A DNA stretch of 10,897 nucleotides from assembly GCA_002713705.1 (NCBI GenBank), contig PAUJ01000009.1, positions 1 through 10,897 of the forward strand, in the 5' to 3' direction. Shown piece after piece: positions 7,516 through 10,897 of this stretch (position 1 is its first letter; each line of letters opens with the position of its first letter). Source of the stretch: Flavobacteriaceae bacterium (GTDB lineage Bacteria; Bacteroidota; Bacteroidia; Flavobacteriales; Flavobacteriaceae). The notes under the pieces were generated by a model. The model did not search any database and was not told the DNA's origin. It worked only from the letters and a program-made list of their open reading frames with translations. Both the position numbers and the translations under genes were made by a program.

Positions 7516-8163
7516 TTAATTTTTACTACCCATTGCAGATAACATACCACCATATACTCCATTTAATGAAGAAAGGTTGGTAGTTAAGCTTTCCATTTGA
7601 TTTTTTAGTTGTTCTGTATTTTCAGCTACCTGGTCATTCATTTCAGCTTGACGACTAGAAGATTCTACTTGAACTTTATACAAACTATTTAACGATTCCA
7701 TCTGTGCAGCTGCTAATGCCATTTCTTCACTATACTTCTTAGTAGAGTTAATCGCATTGGTAGTAGGTACCATGTGTTTAGCTGTTTCCTCAAAAGAACG
7801 AATACTCTCAGAAAGACTTCCCATTAATTCAACATCGATCTGAGCACCTTTAAGCATTTCATCTAATTTTTTTGATAAGATTCCCTCTGCGTCTGGAGAA
7901 CCATCTTTATTATTATCTTTTCCCATATGTCCAGCTAGTTCTGGATAAACTAAAGACCAATCTAAGTCATCATCAACTGGTTCAAATGCGGAAACGGCAA
8001 AGATCAAGGCTTCTGTAATTAATCCCACTGCTAATAATATCCCACCATTTAGTGGCCCTATTTCCCAGTGAAGAATTTTAAATAATGCTCCGATAATTAC
8101 AATAGAGGCTCCTAAACCGTAAGCCATATTAAATAATTTTTTTGTAGATTTTGATTGTGCCAT
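7516..8163 (-). CDS. gldL: T9SS/gliding proton-channel motor protein GldL
   Basis: This 215-residue inner-membrane protein has two transmembrane helices (about 13-31 and 39-58) and a cytosolic helical C-terminal region. The signature GALFKILHWEIGPL (25-38) and LITEALIFAVSAFEP (48-62) are diagnostic. Residues matching the F. johnsoniae ion-pathway set (K27, H30, E49, E59 there) are K29, H32, E51 and E61 here, offset by two. Five GldL surround two GldM helices in the known structure and use the proton gradient to drive secretion and gliding. The tail (about 93-203) is heptad-like and probably coiled coil. Residues 83-91 form an acidic DxNxDGxxD loop just after the membrane domain, an oddity described in the findings. 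The gene lies 47 bases after gldK and 49 before gldM. Confidence 0.97.
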   Translation of the reverse strand: MAQSKSTKKLFNMAYGLGASIVIIGALFKILHWEIGPLNGGILLAVGLITEALIFAVSAFEPVDDDLDWSLVYPELAGHMGKDNNKDGSPDAEGILSKKLDEMLKGAQIDVELMGSLSESIRSFEETAKHMVPTTNAINSTKKYSEEMALAAAQMESLNSLYKVQVESSSRQAEMNDQVAENTEQLKNQMESLTTNLSSLNGVYGGMLSAMGSKN

Positions 8164-8210
8164 AGTAGTTTTGAGTTTATAAGTTAAGTTTGGTTTTATT
8201 TTTTTAAGAT

Positions 8211-9584
8211 TTAACGAGCGTCTCCTAGTTTTTCATTTAATACAACATCAGTACCCATATAATCCTGAACATTCCTGAAGCCAATGTAACTTCTAGCAGA
8301 ATCAGCATATTCATAATCTCTTGAACTTACCTGCAAGAAATAAGCGATATCTTTCCAAGATCCTCCACGTAAAACTTTTCGCAGGTTTCCGGTATCATTT
8401 ACATTTGGATTCATATTAGATGAAAAATCGTAAGAGGAAGGTTCATAAGATGAGTCTACCCATTCAGATACATTCCCTGCCATGTTATAAAGACCAAAAC
8501 CGTTAGGTTCGTAGGATTTAGCTTCCACTGTGTACAATGCTTGATCAGCTGCATAATCTCCACGTAAAGGTTTAAAGTTAGCTCTAAAGCATCCACGATC
8601 ATTTTTTGTATAAGGACCACCCCAAGGATATGTTGCGGATTGAAGACCACCACGAGCAGCATATTCCCATTCGGCTTCACTAGGCAATCTAAATGAATTT
8701 ATTTGCTGACGTCTTCTAGATTTTTGATAAGAGTTTTTATATAAGGTTCTCCACGCAGAAAAGGCTTTAGCCTGTCTCCAACTAACTCCTACTACAGGGT
8801 AATCTCCATAGGCTTGATGCCAAAAATAATCATTATGCATTGGTTCGTTATACGAATAGTTATAATCTTTTATCCAAACTGTAGTATCTGGGTAAATATT
8901 AACATCTTCTTTAATGATAAAATCTTTTCTACGTTTACTTCCATCTCTTGCTGCAGCTTGCATGTCCATGTAAGAATACTGGAAATTTAATTTTGTAACA
9001 TCAATAGTACGTTGTCCATTATATGATTCTTCCGAAGGAATATACATAGTATCCATTACCTCGGCATAGTATTCATCTGGGTAATTAGCGGTATCCCATT
9101 GAATATCTATGTTATTATTAATTTTTCTACCTGCATAGAAATCATCACCCATCCCAAAGTAATTATCATACATATATTGATCATATGGAGACATTTCCTC
9201 GTTCTCTTGATCAACAAAAGCATATTCTCCAATGCCTTCATCACCTGGCGTAGCACCAACTTCATCTGCTAAAATTGCTAATTTTAATCTTACTGTTGAA
9301 TCACGCACCCAATAAACGAATTGACGGTACTCTGCATTGGTGATTTCGGTTTCGTCCATGTAGAAAGAGCGAACTGTCACTGTCTTAGTTGGCGCATCGC
9401 CTACAGCTACAAAATCATCATCTGATTTACCCATGATAAACGATCCTCCAGGTACGAGTGTCATACCAAAGGGTTTCTCTGGATGCCACTGTTTTCCTTG
9501 AGTTCCTACCAATTCTCCACGATCACTGGTATTACAACTATATAATGTAAAAATAATCGCAGTAAATGCAATAAGCTTTTTCAT
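8211..9584 (-). CDS. gldK: T9SS/gliding outer-membrane lipoprotein GldK
   Basis: This 457-residue protein starts with a lipoprotein signal ending LYSC, with Cys17 as the lipidated residue. The rest is an FGE-sulfatase (SUMF1/formylglycine-generating enzyme) fold: MTLVPGGSFIMG (41-52), TEITNAEYRQFVYW (79-92), RLPSEAEWEYAARGG (299-313), NGFGLYNMAGNVSEWV (361-376), VLRGGSW (404-410) and IGFR (434-437). A roughly 150-residue insertion (about 100-250), Tyr/Asp-rich, interrupts the fold, as in other GldK/PorK. The catalytic cysteines of true FGE enzymes are absent: the stretch after RGGSW has no Cys. The protein is therefore structural. It forms the periplasmic ring with GldN below the outer membrane. 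It is the first gene of the gldKLMN operon, with a candidate promoter 38 bases upstream of the ATG. The start is fixed by the signal peptide. Confidence 0.96.
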   Translation of the reverse strand: MKKLIAFTAIIFTLYSCNTSDRGELVGTQGKQWHPEKPFGMTLVPGGSFIMGKSDDDFVAVGDAPTKTVTVRSFYMDETEITNAEYRQFVYWVRDSTVRLKLAILADEVGATPGDEGIGEYAFVDQENEEMSPYDQYMYDNYFGMGDDFYAGRKINNNIDIQWDTANYPDEYYAEVMDTMYIPSEESYNGQRTIDVTKLNFQYSYMDMQAAARDGSKRRKDFIIKEDVNIYPDTTVWIKDYNYSYNEPMHNDYFWHQAYGDYPVVGVSWRQAKAFSAWRTLYKNSYQKSRRRQQINSFRLPSEAEWEYAARGGLQSATYPWGGPYTKNDRGCFRANFKPLRGDYAADQALYTVEAKSYEPNGFGLYNMAGNVSEWVDSSYEPSSYDFSSNMNPNVNDTGNLRKVLRGGSWKDIAYFLQVSSRDYEYADSARSYIGFRNVQDYMGTDVVLNEKLGDAR

Positions 9585-9621
9585 AGATATTTAGGTTAAA
9601 TTATCGAGATTTTTAAGGGAG

Positions 9622-9652
9622 TAAACCTATTTATAATATATTTAAAAAACAA
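9622..9652 (-). promoter_or_regulatory. Candidate promoter of the gldKLMN operon
   Basis: On the minus strand, TTG (complement of 9650-9652) and TAGGTTTA (complement of 9622-9629) are separated by 20 bases, close to the Bacteroidota pattern TTG-N19-TAnnTTTG with a final A for G. It resembles the tRNA promoter in this window, which also ends in TTTA. Transcription would start around 9615, about 30 bases before the gldK ATG. The 120-base gap between the arginase-like gene and gldK holds no clear terminator, so readthrough from upstream is also possible. Confidence 0.5.
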
Positions 9653-9704
9653 CATATTTCTTAAAAAACCCTTCAATTCTCAATATTAATTTAGTTTGTT
9701 TGTA

Positions 9705-10868
9705 TTATAGTTCATTTTTTCGGCGGGCTTTAATCCACCTTTCAGGTATTTCCTGATTACAAGCACTCAAATAATCGCCATAAGTGCAAGGTAATAACGT
9801 TTCTCTTTTTAATTTATTATTAACATTTGAAAAAAAAGGCAATTCAATCCACCATCGACCGGTTTTATTGCTTTTTTTAAACATTAATATTTCATCTTCA
9901 ATCGGTACTTTATAGATAACATACTGAGTTTCGTCACTAAAATCATCATCAGAAACTCTAAAGCTAAACCCTTCAATAAAATACCAAAAAATTTGTGCAA
10001 TTAACATAGCAGCACTTTTTGAATTTTTTAAATCTTTTAATTCATATACACCAAAAGATGTTACCTTATTGCTTATTCCAGCATATCGAGAAATTGCACA
10101 AATCTCTCTACCGTCAAATCCATTTGGACTTCTACTGTTTTTATAACTTAAATCAGCGCTTTTTATTGTTCCAATATCTAAAAAAACCATATCAGAATTT
10201 CTTAAAATAGGTTCAACCAAAGTAATATCTGCCGTAACTTCTCCAAGTCGGTAACCATCAAAAAATAATTTTTCCATGAGCTGGATTTCTTCTGGAGAAT
10301 TATAATAAGATTGATATCCAATGTTACTATAATTAAACAAACTATAAGGTTTGTCTACTATTATTTTCCCTACAAAAGACTTATTAGTCATTGGTTGATC
10401 CGCATCACCTAAATCAAACTTACTGTCTATATTAGTGATATTTACCATATTTCCTAAAAAATCGTAAGCCCTATATTGAGAATAGGCTAAATCTTGACTT
10501 CCGCAAAGTAAAAGTGGTGTTATGCCTTTTTTTAGAAGTTCCTCCATAACGGTCTTCATAGCAAAATGTGTGTCATTTACAGTTTCTCCCTTTTCAATAT
10601 CACCCATGTCGATGATACCATAAGGCCAGTTACCTGGATATAATGAGTATAATGATTTTCTTATTTCATCAAAGCATATTTCTTCTCCAATAAAATCAAC
10701 ATCACTTCTATTTTCCTTAACTCCAAGTATTGCAAACTTGACATTTTTTAAATCTGGTAATTCCCCAGTATTGGCATGAACTCGAATGTTTTTTCCAAGA
10801 ACACCATTTGGCAATACTTCTCTATGAGCAAGAACAGTTTTAGAAACTGGAGTAAGGAATTCTATCAT
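9705..10868 (-). CDS. Degenerate arginase/formimidoylglutamase-family protein, probable pseudoenzyme
   Basis: This 387-residue cytosolic protein carries the ureohydrolase (arginase/agmatinase/HutG) fold. The three metal-binding motifs are recognisable but altered: GGxH(D) reads CGSQD (122-126, Gln125 for His), DAHxD reads DSKFD (148-152, Lys150 for His), and SxDxDxxDP reads FLDIGTIKSAD (229-239, Asp231 kept, Gly233 for the second Asp). Half of the six Mn ligands are thus lost, so a two-manganese hydrolase activity is unlikely. The structural helix GREICAISRYAG (253-264) and the final strand SFGVYEL (271-277) are well kept, so the fold is under selection. About 85 residues beyond the usual end of the family (about 303-387) form an added C-terminal segment with aromatic and basic clusters (GRWWIELPFF at 337-346, WIKARRK at 378-384). 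It would be automatically named formimidoylglutamase, a label the residues do not support. Its ATG overlaps the stop of the upstream gene (TAATG), so it is translationally coupled to that gene, and gldK follows after 120 bases. Confidence 0.85.
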   Translation of the reverse strand: MIEFLTPVSKTVLAHREVLPNGVLGKNIRVHANTGELPDLKNVKFAILGVKENRSDVDFIGEEICFDEIRKSLYSLYPGNWPYGIIDMGDIEKGETVNDTHFAMKTVMEELLKKGITPLLLCGSQDLAYSQYRAYDFLGNMVNITNIDSKFDLGDADQPMTNKSFVGKIIVDKPYSLFNYSNIGYQSYYNSPEEIQLMEKLFFDGYRLGEVTADITLVEPILRNSDMVFLDIGTIKSADLSYKNSRSPNGFDGREICAISRYAGISNKVTSFGVYELKDLKNSKSAAMLIAQIFWYFIEGFSFRVSDDDFSDETQYVIYKVPIEDEILMFKKSNKTGRWWIELPFFSNVNNKLKRETLLPCTYGDYLSACNQEIPERWIKARRKNEL

Positions 10869-10897
10869 TATTTTTTCTTAGCTGCTGGTTTTTTCTT
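10868..10897 (-). CDS. topA: C-terminal end of a Lys-rich-tailed protein, probably DNA topoisomerase I
   Basis: Only the last nine codons and the stop are in the window. On the minus strand they read KKKPAAKKK followed by TAA at 10868-10870. Lys/Ala/Pro tails of this kind end DNA topoisomerase I in many flavobacteria, and as I recall topA sits immediately upstream of the arginase-family gene and gldKLMN in that family; both points are from memory, not from a search. HU-like and other nucleic-acid-binding proteins can have similar tails, so the identity is tentative. The reading frame is supported by the stop codon overlapping the next start (TAATG). Confidence 0.5.
   Translation of the reverse strand, partial: KKKPAAKKK

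Noticed and set aside
8456..8680. 74-codon open frame on the minus strand inside gldK
   Set aside because: It is an out-of-frame reading of the FGE-like domain of gldK, which is intact in its own frame.
9705..10868. Plain annotation as formimidoylglutamase (hutG) in histidine degradation
   Set aside because: Three metal ligands are substituted, there is an extra C-terminal segment, and no hut genes lie nearby.

Overview
The window looks like a chromosomal segment from a member of the Flavobacteriaceae (phylum Bacteroidota). The DNA is AT-rich. Recognisable promoters follow the Bacteroidota pattern (TTG, about 19-20 bases, then TAnnTTTG/A), ribosome binding sites are A-rich rather than GGAGG-like, and the core of the window is a complete gldK-gldL-gldM-gldN cluster, the type IX secretion (T9SS) and gliding motor genes of this phylum. 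There are no insertion sequences, phage genes or CRISPR arrays, and no gene-free stretch longer than about 160 bases.

Layout. At the left edge, on the minus strand, lies an initiator tRNA-fMet gene with a good promoter about 70 bases upstream. A divergent plus-strand promoter serves a 531-residue membrane-anchored AsmA/DUF748-like envelope protein. That gene converges on, and overlaps by 4 bases, a minus-strand ABC-F ATPase gene. Continuing right on the minus strand come a DAO-family FAD-dependent oxidoreductase, a strong intrinsic terminator, then (in reverse order of transcription) gldN, gldM, gldL and gldK. Beyond gldK lie an arginase-fold protein and the last codons of a Lys/Ala/Pro-tailed protein that is probably DNA topoisomerase I (topA).

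How the genes work together. GldL and GldM form the inner-membrane proton-driven motor. GldM reaches across the periplasm to the GldK lipoprotein/GldN ring under the outer membrane. All four are intact, and the known ion-pathway residues of GldL and the N-terminal Arg of GldM are present. gldK has its own candidate promoter in a 120-base gap, and the operon ends at the hairpin after gldN. The FAD oxidoreductase promoter sits against that terminator and its mRNA may be leaderless.

The least explained element is the arginase-family protein upstream of gldK. Three of the six canonical metal ligands are replaced (His to Gln, His to Lys, Asp to Gly) and it carries about 85 extra C-terminal residues. 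It is probably a pseudoenzyme, translationally coupled to the upstream gene. Its role, and whether it is functionally tied to the T9SS, cannot be read from sequence alone.
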